Source: Phycisphaerae bacterium
GTDB taxonomy: Bacteria > Planctomycetota > Phycisphaerae > Sedimentisphaerales > Anaerobacaceae
Direction: 5' to 3'
Assembly: GCA_026386805.1 (NCBI GenBank)
Contig: JAPLMX010000077.1
Span: 17,550 to 81,549 of the forward strand
Length of the DNA stretch: 64,000 bases
Below, piece by piece: positions 53,365 to 63,261 of the stretch (positions are counted from its first letter, which is position 1; each line of letters starts with the position of its first letter). Both the position numbers and the translations under genes were made by a program. The notes below the pieces were generated by a model. That model ran no database searches. It saw nothing but the letters and a program-made list of their open reading frames with translations, and was not told the DNA's origin.

Positions 53365-56274
53365 ATGGGGTCAGTGACATATCGGTTCGGACTCCTTCTG
53401 GCGGCCTTGGCTTTGGGCATTGGTGCGGCTGGGTTTGGACAGACGAGGCGTCCGGCCCCGGTCTTGGTCGTGGTCAACGAGATCATGGCGTCTAACCGCC
53501 AGACCCGCGCCGATCCGCAGGGCGAGTACGACGACTGGATCGAGCTGTACAATGAGGCCAGCATCGCCGTCGACGTGGGCGGATGCTTCCTGACGAACGA
53601 TCTGTCCCAGCCGACGAAGTGGCAAATCCCCACGACCAATCCCGCTGCGACGACCATTGCAGCCCACGGCTATCTGCTGATCTGGGCCGACGGCCAAGTC
53701 ACCGACGCCGGCCTGCACGCCGGCTTTCGACTCGGCGCGAAAGGGGGACAGGTCGGTCTTTTTGCCACTGATGGCGTGACGGCAATCGACAGTATTTCCT
53801 TTGGACCGCAGCAAACCGATGTGTCCTACGGCCGCGTCCCCGACGGCGGCCCCGAGCTGCGGGCCATCGCGTCGCCGACGCCCGGAGCGGCCAATGTGGT
53901 CCTCTACGAGGGCGTCGTCGAGCCGCCCCGGATCGATACGAGGACCTGCTTTTGCACCGAGCCAATCACTGTCGCGATCGCTACGGCGACCGAAGGCGCC
54001 ACGATCTACTACAGCGTCGATGGCAGTGACCCGTTGAGCCCAAATCCGACGAGAAGCCGGTCCGCTGCGTCCATGGGCTCCGTCTACACGGCGACCGTTC
54101 AGATCGCCAAGAGTACGACGTTGAAAGCCGCCGCCACCAAGTCAGGGTGGCGGACCAGCGACGTCAGCACGGCGCGGTATATCTTTCTCGGTCCGGACGT
54201 GCAGGGCTTCAGCTCACCGCTGCCGATTGCCGTGATCGATACGTTTGGCCAGACCGTCTCGACGACGAAGATCCCCGCGTTTGGCGCCTTCTTCAATACG
54301 GGCGACGGCGGCAGGGCCACGGTCACCGGCCCAGTCGACTTCGTCGGCCCAGCGGGCATCAACGTTCGCGGCAAGAGCTCCGCCGGTTTTCCGAAGAAGC
54401 AGTATCACTTCGAGACGCAGGACGGTCAGGGTCACGGCAAGAACGTGTCCATCCTGGACTTTCCGGCGGAGTCGGACTGGGTCCTCCAGGGGATGTACGC
54501 CGACAAGTCGCTGATGCGCAACGTCCTCGCCTATCAGTGGAGCGATGACCTGGGGCAGTGGGCGGCGCACACGCGATTCATCGAGCTGTTCCTCAATTCG
54601 GACGATTCCGATGTCACGATGGGCGACTACATCGGCGTGTACGTGTTCATGGAGAAGATCAAGATCGGCCCAAACCGCGTTAACATCACGAAAATCGGGC
54701 CGAGCGACAACGCCGAACCGGAGATCTCCGGCGGGTACATCATTGCCAAAGACAAGGTCGATCCGGAAGACCAGACATTCAACACCAGCCGGGGCCTGAA
54801 CTTGGTCTTCAAGGACCCGAGCGGTCCCAATCTCACGCAGACCCAAAAGGATTGGATCAAGAATTACCTGGACACGTTCGAGGCGGTGCTGTACGGCGTG
54901 AATTTTGCAGACCCGACCAACGGCTACCCCAAGTACATTGATGCCGGCTCCTTCATCGACAATCACATCCTCATCGAGCTGACCAAGAACGTCGACGGCT
55001 TTCGCCTGAGCACCTATTATCATAAGGACCGCAACGGCAAGCTCGTCATGGGCCCCGTCTGGGACTACGACCTCTCGCTGGGCAACGCCGCTGGCTACTG
55101 GAACGACGGCTGGCTCCCGACCGGTTGGTATTTCAGCCATCTCGGTGATGGCGACTACCCTTACTGGCGGCGGCTGTTCGAGGACCCCGAATTCCAGATG
55201 CGCTACGCGGACCGGTGGTTCGGCTTGCGGCGGGACCTCTTCACGACGAGCCGCCTGCTGGGCATCGTGGAAGGCTACGCCGCGCTGCTCGACGAACCGG
55301 CGGCCCGGAATTACGCCCGCTGGCCGACCCTCGGTATCTACGTCTGGCCGAACTGGTTCATCGCCAATACGTACCGCGAGGAAATCGCCTGGATACAGGG
55401 CTGGATCGCCAACCGGCTGGCATGGATGGACGGCCAGATCGCCGTGGACTTTGCGCCGGCCCCGCCTGTCTTCAACCGCCAGGGCGGGCCGGTGAGTGCG
55501 GGATTTGAGCTGACGATGAACGCACCCGGGCCGATCTACTACACGCTCGACGGCTCGGACCCCCGCGCGATCGCGGGGCCGGTCCAGGCGCCGGTCGGCA
55601 CGACCCTCGTGGCCCAGAATACGCCCAAGCGAGTCCTCGTGCCCCTCGGACCGGTGGATAGCGCCTGGCGGGGCGGCAGGGCGTTCGATGACTGGGCCTG
55701 GACCACCGTCACCGGCGGCTCGGGCAGTATCGGCTACAACCTGGGCACTCGCGCAGGGAGCCGTTTCAGTCTCGACGTGGGGGCCGTGATGTATGGTCTG
55801 CGAACGAGCTGCTATGTCCGCGTGCCCTTCACGTTCACGGGCAATCTCCGGAACTTGGCCGGCCTGACGCTGAAGATCCATTACAACGACGGTTTTGTGG
55901 CCTACGTCAACGGCGTCGAGATCGCCCGCCGCAACTTCGCGGGGATGGCCGCCTGGAATTCCGCGGCGGACCGACAATGGGACGCCGATAATTTCGAGAG
56001 CATTCCGATCGTCAATTTTGCCGACGCGCTGCGACAGGGCGACAACCTCCTGGCGATCCAGGGCCTGAATGTCTTGGCGTCGAGCCCGGACTTTCTGATC
56101 TCGGCGGAGCTTACGGCCGACGAATCCAGCGGGCTGCAAACCCCCGCGCGAATCAGCAGTTACACAGTGCCGATTCGTCTTCAGGACAGCGTGCAGGTCA
56201 AGGCGCGGGCGCTGGTCGGCGGCCGCTGGAGTGCTCTGAACGAGGCGGTCTTCACCGTCGGGCCGATCCGCTGA
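53365..56274 (+). CDS. Secreted CotH-kinase-like protein with lamin-tail domain
   Basis: 969 aa. Start MGSVTYRFGLLLAALALGIG (signal peptide) after CAGGAG; the 39 codons before it are unsupported. Domains in order: lamin-tail domain (VVNEIMASNRQTRADPQGEYDDWIELYN), chitobiase/beta-hexosaminidase C-terminal-type beta-domain (ATIYYSVDGSDPLSPNP), and CotH domain (SAGFPKKQYHFETQDGQGHG, DWVLQGMYADKSLMRNVLAY, DRNGKLVMGPVWDYDLSLGN with the conserved Asp pattern). A second chitobiase-type domain (GPIYYTLDGSDPRAIAG) and a beta-sandwich (FAGMAAWNSAADRQWDADNF) close it. CotH of Bacillus phosphorylates spore-coat proteins; planctomycete members are large exported proteins of unknown substrate. Confidence 0.88.
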   Translation: MGSVTYRFGLLLAALALGIGAAGFGQTRRPAPVLVVVNEIMASNRQTRADPQGEYDDWIELYNEASIAVDVGGCFLTNDLSQPTKWQIPTTNPAATTIAAHGYLLIWADGQVTDAGLHAGFRLGAKGGQVGLFATDGVTAIDSISFGPQQTDVSYGRVPDGGPELRAIASPTPGAANVVLYEGVVEPPRIDTRTCFCTEPITVAIATATEGATIYYSVDGSDPLSPNPTRSRSAASMGSVYTATVQIAKSTTLKAAATKSGWRTSDVSTARYIFLGPDVQGFSSPLPIAVIDTFGQTVSTTKIPAFGAFFNTGDGGRATVTGPVDFVGPAGINVRGKSSAGFPKKQYHFETQDGQGHGKNVSILDFPAESDWVLQGMYADKSLMRNVLAYQWSDDLGQWAAHTRFIELFLNSDDSDVTMGDYIGVYVFMEKIKIGPNRVNITKIGPSDNAEPEISGGYIIAKDKVDPEDQTFNTSRGLNLVFKDPSGPNLTQTQKDWIKNYLDTFEAVLYGVNFADPTNGYPKYIDAGSFIDNHILIELTKNVDGFRLSTYYHKDRNGKLVMGPVWDYDLSLGNAAGYWNDGWLPTGWYFSHLGDGDYPYWRRLFEDPEFQMRYADRWFGLRRDLFTTSRLLGIVEGYAALLDEPAARNYARWPTLGIYVWPNWFIANTYREEIAWIQGWIANRLAWMDGQIAVDFAPAPPVFNRQGGPVSAGFELTMNAPGPIYYTLDGSDPRAIAGPVQAPVGTTLVAQNTPKRVLVPLGPVDSAWRGGRAFDDWAWTTVTGGSGSIGYNLGTRAGSRFSLDVGAVMYGLRTSCYVRVPFTFTGNLRNLAGLTLKIHYNDGFVAYVNGVEIARRNFAGMAAWNSAADRQWDADNFESIPIVNFADALRQGDNLLAIQGLNVLASSPDFLISAELTADESSGLQTPARISSYTVPIRLQDSVQVKARALVGGRWSALNEAVFTVGPIR

Positions 56275-56280
56275 GAGTCC

Positions 56281-56814
56281 GAGCAATTCCGGCGCGCGGA
56301 TCATGCTCCAGGACGCCCGCGACGACAAAGCCGCCTGTGGCGCCCGAGCACCAACCTCGGCGGTCCGCTTGAGCTTGCCGAAGAATTGGCAACCCTCAAG
56401 CGTGTCGTTGATCGCGGCCTTTCCACAGGGGAGAAGGTAGGGGGTGCTTCGTCGTCACATGCCCGCAGGCGACAGGCGGGGCGGCCGAGGGGATGAAGAC
56501 CGGCGCGTTGGAACGATAGGAAGAGGTTGTGTCAAGCGGTCCTGAGGTGTCCGGAGTCTTGCCGGCGGTCCAGAGTTTCGCCTGCTGCTACGTCCACGAG
56601 AAACAACAGCATCACAAATAGCGTGAGAATCATCTCATTCATACACCCATCTCTCCACCAGTGCCACTATCACACGGACACGGAAATACCCGGCCGTCTG
56701 CACCCCACGGCCGAGCCTTTTACGGGCCAAAACCAGGTGCCATACAACACATCTTTTCGACCGAAATAGGGAGCATCTTTAGCCGATGTATGGGGAGGTC
56801 CGGAATTCATCGCC
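56281..56814. other. Intergenic stretch, no supported gene
   Basis: About 530 bases. Small ORFs (56527-56769, 56661-56858) have no translation signals or family features. GGGGAGG near 56793 may serve the downstream protease gene at long spacing. No repeat or RNA gene recognised. Confidence 0.5.
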
Positions 56815-58083
56815 TTGCTGCGGTTATTTCCGGACTTGGCCCCTCAATACGCCTTTGACAACCCGTGGCGGACGTTCTATGATCATTTGTTATCTGCCAA
56901 CCCTGACCAGGATGAATTGGAGTCCGTACCAGTGGAATCGAATCACGATTATCAGGATCATCAATCCTCGGCGGCCCGGCCGCGATCTCAGACGTGGCTT
57001 ACTCTGTTCCTGCTGATCCTGGTCTTGCTGCTTCTGTTCAAGGAGGCGAGGACCTGGCTTCCCGATCTCTACTACCAGGGCGCTCAGCCTCGCGCCGTGA
57101 CCGCCCGCGGCGCTCTGGCCGAGGACGAAAAGGGCACGATCTCGCTCTTCAAGTCGGTCTCGCCGTCGGTGGTGTTCATTACGACGATGGCGGTCCGGCA
57201 GGACTTCTTCAGCTTCCGGGCGTTGGAAGTGCCGCAAGGCGCCGGCTCCGGTTTCGTCTGGGACGCCAATGGCTACATTGTGACGAACTACCACGTCATC
57301 TCGGACGCCCCAAGGGCGCGGGTTACGCTGGCGGACCAGTCCACGTGGCCGGCGCAGCTCGTCGGCGCCGAGCCGGACAAGGACATCGCCGTGCTGAGAA
57401 TCGACGCCCCGAAGCACCTGTTGCCGCCGATCCCTATCGGTACGTCGAACGATCTCCAGGTCGGGCAGAAGGTCTTCGCCATCGGCAACCCCTTCGGCTT
57501 CGACCAGACTCTGACGACCGGCGTCATCAGCGGCCTGGGGCGCGAGATCGAGTCCGCCACGCACCGCCCGATCCAGGGTGTCATCCAGACCGACGCCGCG
57601 ATCAACCCCGGCAATTCCGGCGGCCCGCTGCTCGACAGTGCCGGCCGGCTCATCGGCATCAATACGGCCATCGTTAGCCCCTCCGGGGCCTACGCGGGCA
57701 TTGGCTTCGCCGTGCCGGTCGATGGGGTCAACCGGATTGTCCCGCAGATCGTTCGCGGCGAGAAGATCAAGAAGCCGGCCCTGGGCATCAGGTTCCCCGA
57801 GGATTACGCCGTCCGCCGCCTCGGACTCGAAGGTGTGCTGATCACCTACGTCGCGCCGGGCAGCGCCGCCGACAGGGCGGGCCTGCGGCCGACCCAACAA
57901 GACCAGTTCGGCCAGCTCATCCTGGGCGACCTGATCGTCGCCGCCGGGGGCAAGCCCGTCCGCAACGGAAACGACCTCTTCCGGGCCTTGGACTCCCACG
58001 AAGTGGGCGACACGCTGACCCTGACGATCATCCGTAATGGCGGCAAGGTGGACGTGGAGGTCCAACTCCAGGCCCTGCCGTGA
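56815..58083 (+). CDS. Membrane-anchored HtrA/DegP-type serine protease
   Basis: 422 aa as opened at a TTG; the start is uncertain because no good ATG exists before the TM. One TM near residues 60-78 (TWLTLFLLILVLLLLFK) then a trypsin-like domain: His in GYIVTNYHVISDA, Asp in EPDKDIAVLRID, Ser in AAINPGNSGGPLLDSAGRL, so the triad is complete. One C-terminal PDZ domain (LEGVLITYVAPGSAADRAGL, LGDLIVAAGGKPVRNGNDLF). A DegS-like topology with one PDZ; envelope protein quality control. Confidence 0.92.
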   Translation: MLRLFPDLAPQYAFDNPWRTFYDHLLSANPDQDELESVPVESNHDYQDHQSSAARPRSQTWLTLFLLILVLLLLFKEARTWLPDLYYQGAQPRAVTARGALAEDEKGTISLFKSVSPSVVFITTMAVRQDFFSFRALEVPQGAGSGFVWDANGYIVTNYHVISDAPRARVTLADQSTWPAQLVGAEPDKDIAVLRIDAPKHLLPPIPIGTSNDLQVGQKVFAIGNPFGFDQTLTTGVISGLGREIESATHRPIQGVIQTDAAINPGNSGGPLLDSAGRLIGINTAIVSPSGAYAGIGFAVPVDGVNRIVPQIVRGEKIKKPALGIRFPEDYAVRRLGLEGVLITYVAPGSAADRAGLRPTQQDQFGQLILGDLIVAAGGKPVRNGNDLFRALDSHEVGDTLTLTIIRNGGKVDVEVQLQALP

Positions 58084-58210
58084 CCGGCCGGCGCAACGTG
58101 AATCCACTCGCGTAGAGACACCGGGGCGAGCAGTGAGACGACAGATCACATCACTCGTTCGGCGTTGCCCGCGCCTCTGCGCGAGATCCGATCACTTCTG
58201 CCTCGAAGGG

Positions 58211-61087
58211 CTACGGAGCCGCAGGAATAGACACGTCGTCGATGTAGACGGTATCGGCTCCGCGAAAGGAGCCGCTGTCTTTCGCATATTCCCACACGAA
58301 AGTATGGCTGCCCGCCGAGACGGGGAAAGAGACTTCCTTCCATCCCTGTTCTCCGGACAAGGTCTCCTGGAGCTTCCCGTCAATCGAGAACCTGTACACG
58401 TCATATCCCTCCTCGCTGGAGACCTTCCTCCAGAAGCTGATCTGACCCTCCGTGACATTCGCTCGCAGGGTCAAGGATGTGCTTTCGTTGTCGTCAATGG
58501 CTCCTGCTCTCGCACTGTACTTTCCCGCATGCGCGTCTTCGGATGTAACGTACCACCATGGATACCCTGGCGATGACCAGCCGGTGTTGAGCTTGCCCAT
58601 TTCGAAGTCCTCCAGGATGGCGGCGAGGGCGAAATTCGCGATGAGGGTGTAGTCCGCGCTCAGGACCACGCTCGTCTTGGCCGCATCGGGCTTGGCGACC
58701 TTGCCGGCAGCGACGGCGGTGCCGCTCCAGCTCGTGAAACGGTATCCAGCCTTGGCCACCGCCTCAATCGGCACGGATTCTCCCTCACCATAAACGAAAG
58801 CTCCTTCCCCAGGCTTGGTCACCGAGCCTCCGAGCGTTGAAGAGATCGTCAAGGTGCAGTTACTCTTCTTGAAATTGGCCACCAGCGTATAGTCTGCGCT
58901 GACAATAACCGTGGTGCTCGCTGAATTAGGCATGGCGACCTTTCCCGCAGTGACGGCCGTCCCACTCCAGTTCGCGAAGCGGTATCCGACCTTGGCCACC
59001 GCTTCAATTGGCACCGATACTCCCTCACCATAGACGAAGGCCCCTTCCCCAGGCTTGGTCACCGAGCCTCCGAGCGTCGAAGAGACTGTCAAGGTACGGT
59101 TCTTCTTGAAGTTGGCCACCAGCGTATAGTCCGCGCTGACGATAACCGTGGTGCTCGCCAAATTGGGCTTGGCGACCTTTCCGGCAGTGACGGCCGTGCC
59201 GCTCCAGTTCACGAAGTAGTATCCGGATTGGGCCACCGCTTCAATCGCCACGGAGGCTCCCTCGGCACAGACGAATGTACCTATTCCGGGCTTACTCACC
59301 GAGCCTCCGGGCGTTGAAGAGATCGTTAAGGTGGGCTTCTTTTTGAAGTTCGCCACTAGAGTGTAATCCGCACTGACCACAACCGTGGTGCTCGCCGAAT
59401 TGGGTTTGGCGACCTTTCCGGCACTGACGGCCGTCCCGCTCCAGTTCGTGAAGCGGTATCCGGCCTTGGCAACCGCTTCAATTGGCACCGATTCTCCGTC
59501 GTTGCAGATGAAAGCACCTTCCCCAGGGTTGGTCACCGAGCCTCCGGGCGTCGTGGAGACCGTCAGCGTATACACCCGTCCCAAGCAGGCATCATAGTAG
59601 ATCTTGATTCCCGGATTATTCAGCTTGATCACAGGGATGTAGATGGCACACGCCTTCGCATCCAGTGGGTTGTAATCCAGGTGCAACTCGCGCAGGTTCG
59701 TCAGTCCTGTGAGAGGAGAAATGTCGCTGATGCGGTTGTCACCCAGAGACAGTGATTGGACATTCGTCAGTCCTGCCAGAGCGGAGATGTTGCTGACATA
59801 GTTGCTGGTCAGGTTCAGAGTATCGAGCTTTGTCAGCCCAGCCAGTGGACTGACGTCATAGATGCTCCGCGATCCGTAGAAGCCAAGCGTAGTCAGATTC
59901 GTGAGCTTGCTGAGTGGGCCAAGGTCAGCTACGGGAGTGAACGCGGCATCGAAGCTTTGGAGGCTCTTGAGCGAAGCCAACGCCCGGATATCCGTGACCT
60001 GAGTCTTCCCAATTCCAAGCTCCCTGAGAGCTGTGAGACCCGCCAAGGGAGTAAGATCGGTAATCGGATTGCCGGTCAGATTAAGGCAATCCAGGGTGGC
60101 CATGTCTTTCAGCGGGGTGATATCATTGATCTCGTTATCACGCCCCAACTCATCATCGCCCAAGTACAAGTAAGTCAGACTTCGCAGCCCTGCAAGACCA
60201 GAGATGTCGCTGATTTCATTGTGGCGCAGATTCAGCGATGTCAACTTTGCCATGCCGGAGAGAGCCGAGGTGTCCGCCACATGATTTCCTTCGAGATTGA
60301 GGGCTGTCAATTTGACCAGCTTGGCCAATGGCCCTATATCGCGGATCTGGTTTGGGCCAGTCTCATAGACGGGGTTTTGCAGGTATAGTTCCGTCAGCTT
60401 GGTCAATCCCGCCAGGGGTCGGATGTCGGTCAGGTCGTTTTCAGAAAGGTCCAAGTAGATCAGGCCCGTCAATCCGGCCAGGGGCTTGATATCGTTGATC
60501 TTGTTCTGAGCGAGGTTCAGCCGATCCAGGTTTGTCAGACCAGCCAAGGCCGAGATATCGATGATCTCATTCGCGCCAAGCTCTGCTACCTTGAGACTCA
60601 CGAGTCCGGATAAGCCATCCAGATTCGTCAGCTTGTTGTGACGGAGTTCAAGACTCTCCAATAGGACGAGGGCGAATAGTCTTTTGAGGCTGTCGACCCT
60701 ATTCTCGTATAGCCCCAGCCTTGTGAGTCCTATGAGGGAAGACAAAGGGGTGATGTCCTTGACTTGGTTCGAGTTAAGCTCGAGCCGCCTGAGGCCGATC
60801 AGACCGGCCAACGGGCTCACGTCGCTGATCTGATTGCCCTCCAGCACCAGATCGCTGAGGTTCTTGGCGTATTCCAGGCCGACGAGGCTCGCGATCTTCC
60901 GATTTGGAGCATTCAGCGTGATCAGGCCCAACATGGCCTTCGGTGTGGGATTGGCGATGCCGAGCTGTTCCTCGACGACCGTTTTCAGTGCGGCGTCGGC
61001 GAAGTGCACTGGGTCTTCCGCTCTGGTCGTCGCGGCGGCAGCAAGGATCGTTGCCAGCAGAACAATGGCGATTCTCTGCGTCTTCAT
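58211..61087 (-). CDS. Secreted leucine-rich-repeat protein with InlB-type B-repeats
   Basis: 958 aa; ATG after CCGGAGGAC. Signal peptide MKTQRIAIVLLATILAAAAT. Residues about 30-500 are some 20 internalin-type LRRs of 22 residues (NLSDLVLEGNQISDVSPLAG). About 500-820 hold four near-identical InlB B-repeat-like (MucBP-related beta-grasp) units: TLTISSTLGGSVTKPGEGAF...GYRFTNWSGTAVTAGKVA...ADYTLVANFKK. The end is a concanavalin-like/MAM-type domain (ILEDFEMGKLNTGWSSPGYP; VYIDDVSIPAAP). LRR plus B-repeats suggests a surface adhesin or substrate-binding protein. The four B-repeats are highly similar in DNA (58625-59580), pointing to recent duplication. Confidence 0.88.
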   Translation of the reverse strand: MKTQRIAIVLLATILAAAATTRAEDPVHFADAALKTVVEEQLGIANPTPKAMLGLITLNAPNRKIASLVGLEYAKNLSDLVLEGNQISDVSPLAGLIGLRRLELNSNQVKDITPLSSLIGLTRLGLYENRVDSLKRLFALVLLESLELRHNKLTNLDGLSGLVSLKVAELGANEIIDISALAGLTNLDRLNLAQNKINDIKPLAGLTGLIYLDLSENDLTDIRPLAGLTKLTELYLQNPVYETGPNQIRDIGPLAKLVKLTALNLEGNHVADTSALSGMAKLTSLNLRHNEISDISGLAGLRSLTYLYLGDDELGRDNEINDITPLKDMATLDCLNLTGNPITDLTPLAGLTALRELGIGKTQVTDIRALASLKSLQSFDAAFTPVADLGPLSKLTNLTTLGFYGSRSIYDVSPLAGLTKLDTLNLTSNYVSNISALAGLTNVQSLSLGDNRISDISPLTGLTNLRELHLDYNPLDAKACAIYIPVIKLNNPGIKIYYDACLGRVYTLTVSTTPGGSVTNPGEGAFICNDGESVPIEAVAKAGYRFTNWSGTAVSAGKVAKPNSASTTVVVSADYTLVANFKKKPTLTISSTPGGSVSKPGIGTFVCAEGASVAIEAVAQSGYYFVNWSGTAVTAGKVAKPNLASTTVIVSADYTLVANFKKNRTLTVSSTLGGSVTKPGEGAFVYGEGVSVPIEAVAKVGYRFANWSGTAVTAGKVAMPNSASTTVIVSADYTLVANFKKSNCTLTISSTLGGSVTKPGEGAFVYGEGESVPIEAVAKAGYRFTSWSGTAVAAGKVAKPDAAKTSVVLSADYTLIANFALAAILEDFEMGKLNTGWSSPGYPWWYVTSEDAHAGKYSARAGAIDDNESTSLTLRANVTEGQISFWRKVSSEEGYDVYRFSIDGKLQETLSGEQGWKEVSFPVSAGSHTFVWEYAKDSGSFRGADTVYIDDVSIPAAP
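58625..59580 (-). repeat. Four tandem B-repeat units inside the LRR gene
   Basis: Long stretches such as ACCAGCGTATAGTC(C/T)GCGCTGA and CCTTCCCCAGGCTTGGTCAC recur at about 240-base intervals. Such repeats are prone to copy-number change. Confidence 0.75.
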
Positions 61088-61189
61088 AGAAATGTCCTCC
61101 GGAAAAAGAATGAAAGTGTCGTTACGCACTCCTTGCGAAGAATCACGAAGCCTCCAACATCCAACCGGTTAACGTAGCACATTATCGGG

Positions 61190-61973
61190 CCAACGTCAAG
61201 AAGAATCTCCGCCCCCGGGCCGGGGTAGACTGGATTTTGTCCGTCCTCAAGCATGGAAGAGCCTGCTCGCCAGGTCTGGAAGACGCTGCGGCGAGCGAGG
61301 GCACGCGGGCAACTCGGGCAGCGCATTCTCTGCGCATCGCGAATCGTCAAACCCTTGGCTGATTGACATTTGTACGCCGCCAGGGCTTCTCATCTGCGGC
61401 GTTTGGCGGGGCGCGGTTTCGCGGTATACTTTAGATGGTTGAGTGTTTTTAGAAGTGCACGCAGTCAAGTCACACTGAAGAAGTACCATCAGAACTCACG
61501 TTCCGTTGCGTTTTGCCCGGAAGGTACGCCGATTCGCCTCTGATGCAATTGTGATTTTTCTTTCCAACAGCTCGCGATGCGGATATTGGCATTGGCCGTA
61601 CGTTTGTGGACCTTGATTGATCCACAGGGGTGAATCCCGGAGCATCGAGTTCGACGGGTGGCTGGTGGCTCACCCGGCGGATGTGTTCGACGAGCACTTC
61701 GATGCCTCATTCCTTGTCGATGGCGTCGTCGAGCGGATGGTCCAGTTCAAACGAGCGGCGGTCCACCCGATCGTCAAGCTGCAGGAGGCGCGCGACGATC
61801 AAGGTTCGGCCGACCGGCAGTATCTCCTTCGATGGCCCGGCGGTGATCCGAGTGCTCGACAAGGACGTCCGGAGCCGGCGACGCCGCTGCGAAGGGTCGC
61901 GGGCCGGCCGAAGGACCGCCGCCCTTGAGAAGCATCCGAGTGGCGGGGCGCAACAATGGCCCTGCCGCCCGGC
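61190..61973. other. Unassigned stretch, possibly degraded gene
   Basis: ORFs overlap on both strands (61617-61928 plus; 61470-61697 and 61774-62889 minus), none with a ribosome-binding site or a recognisable domain. The segment 61660-61830 is coding-like in composition (DVFDEHFDASFLVDGVVERM on plus; LVEHIRRVSHQPPVELDAPG on minus), so a decayed gene is possible. I cannot identify it. Confidence 0.3.
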
Positions 61974-62942
61974 TCACTTGTACGCGAGGGCTGCCGCGCC
62001 CAGGACGGCCACGGCGCCGCCCACCAGAGATCGCACGGTCGGTCGCTCGCCGTCCAGGATCATGGTGAAAGGAATCACGACCAGCGGCGTGGTGGCGATG
62101 ATAGCCAGCACGATCCCGGTCGGGGCCACGGCCAGGGCCCACTGATAGCAGGCCACGCCGAGGGCGGGTCCCGCCAGGGCGTTGGCCACGACCCAGGGCC
62201 AGGCGCGTCGCCAGGGCCGTGGGGTCGGGGTCTCCTGTGGTGGGAGGGTGGAGGACTTGCGCCAGTGGTTGATGAGCAGGACCACGATTGTCAGCAGCAG
62301 GCCGCCCAGAATCCGTTGATAAGCGGCGGTGCCGCCGTCGATGTGCTGGCCCGCCTGCCGGGCCACGTTGAACGCCTTTCGTGTGAGCACAGCCCCGCTG
62401 CCCTGCCCGAAAGCCGCAATCGCGCCCAAAAGAATGCCGACGCCCCATGCGCGTGCGCCGATGATGACGCGGGTATCCGGCGCCAGGGCGGCAAACACCC
62501 CCACCAGGATCGTAGCGCCCCACAGGATCTGGTAGGGGGTCAGCCGTGTGCCCAGCCACACCCATTCGAGGAACGCTCCCAAAGGAGCCGCCAGGCACAA
62601 GCACAAAAGCACGCCGAGTCGCGGGCCGAGGCGGTAATAGGCCCCGTACAGGGCCAGGTCGCCCAGTCCGAAGCCGATGACGCCGCTGACGAACAGCCAG
62701 GGCAGGCCGGCCCCGGTCAGGCCGTAGCCGCCGGTGTGGGCCCATAGGGCCAGCAGGCCCGTGGCCAGCACCAGCCGGCACAGGTTGGCCGTGCTGGCGC
62801 CGAGCAGGCGCGTCGAGCGGCCCGCACTGACGGCGGACATCGCAAACAGAACGGCGGTCAATACGGCCTGAATCACCTGGGGCTGCCAAACTCGGGTACT
62901 GTCCTTGAGATCAAAGCGGTACAGAAGAACCCACGCTGGCAT
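61974..62942 (-). CDS. EamA/DMT-family transporter
   Basis: 322 aa as opened; about ten TM helices in two EamA halves (VIQAVLTAVLFAMSAVSAGR, LCRLVLATGLLALWAHTGGY, GLGDLALYGAYYRLGPRLGV; GVGILLGAIAAFGQGSGAVL, GGLLLTIVVLLINHW, ALGVACYQWALAVAPTGIVL, LVGGAVAVLGAAALAYK). The first 20-25 residues (MPAWVLLYRFDLKDSTRVWQ) are unlike the family; a GTG at V of VIQAVL is a likely true start. An inner-membrane metabolite exporter or permease of unknown substrate. Confidence 0.83.
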   Translation of the reverse strand: MPAWVLLYRFDLKDSTRVWQPQVIQAVLTAVLFAMSAVSAGRSTRLLGASTANLCRLVLATGLLALWAHTGGYGLTGAGLPWLFVSGVIGFGLGDLALYGAYYRLGPRLGVLLCLCLAAPLGAFLEWVWLGTRLTPYQILWGATILVGVFAALAPDTRVIIGARAWGVGILLGAIAAFGQGSGAVLTRKAFNVARQAGQHIDGGTAAYQRILGGLLLTIVVLLINHWRKSSTLPPQETPTPRPWRRAWPWVVANALAGPALGVACYQWALAVAPTGIVLAIIATTPLVVIPFTMILDGERPTVRSLVGGAVAVLGAAALAYK

Positions 62943-63028
62943 AGTTTGTCAATAGCTGGCATTTGCGGTGGCATGGCGGTACCATCGATCAGCACGAGCA
63001 ACGTGGCGAGGTACTGGAGAGTTGACTT

Positions 63029-63161
63029 ATGAAAGTGACGTATGATGGTGAGACCGACACGCGGCAATCTGGTGTCGCTGGAGATTCTTGACGCTTTCCG
63101 TCGTGTCACGCAGCCAACCGGAATTGAATATCAGGTGACACCGGTGACGACGCAGATGTAG
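63029..63161 (+). pseudogene. Decayed DUF2283-like gene
   Basis: MKVTYDGETDT, the standard DUF2283 opening, starts at 63029 but hits a stop after 20 codons. In another frame, ending at 63161, the sequence reads GNLVSLEILDAFRRVTQPTG, the end of the same small family. Frameshift and internal loss are evident. DUF2283 genes are often found in toxin-antitoxin-like neighbourhoods; none is seen here. Confidence 0.5.
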
Positions 63162-63165
63162 AAGC

Positions 63166-63239
63166 AGGATGAGCTTCAGCCCATGCGGATCTTCTGGGCA
63201 GAGCGGGACAGGGGCAGCATGGGCTAAAGCCCATCCTAC
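63166..63239. repeat. GTAGGATGGG-type palindromic element, degenerate
   Basis: AGGATGAGCTTCAGCCCATGCGG ... GCATGGGCTAAAGCCCATCCTAC is the same sequence family as the element at 16330-16402, with a few mismatches. Confidence 0.75.
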
Positions 63240-63261
63240 CGCGATCCAGAGCCAGCAGTCA

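Noticed and set aside
54214-56328. 704-aa minus-strand ORF opposite the CotH protein
   Set aside because: Antisense shadow; the plus strand encodes recognisable lamin-tail, chitobiase-type and CotH domains.
61774-62889. 371-aa minus-strand ORF overlapping the EamA gene
   Set aside because: Out-of-frame reading of the transporter gene; Arg/Gly-rich with no hydrophobic helices.
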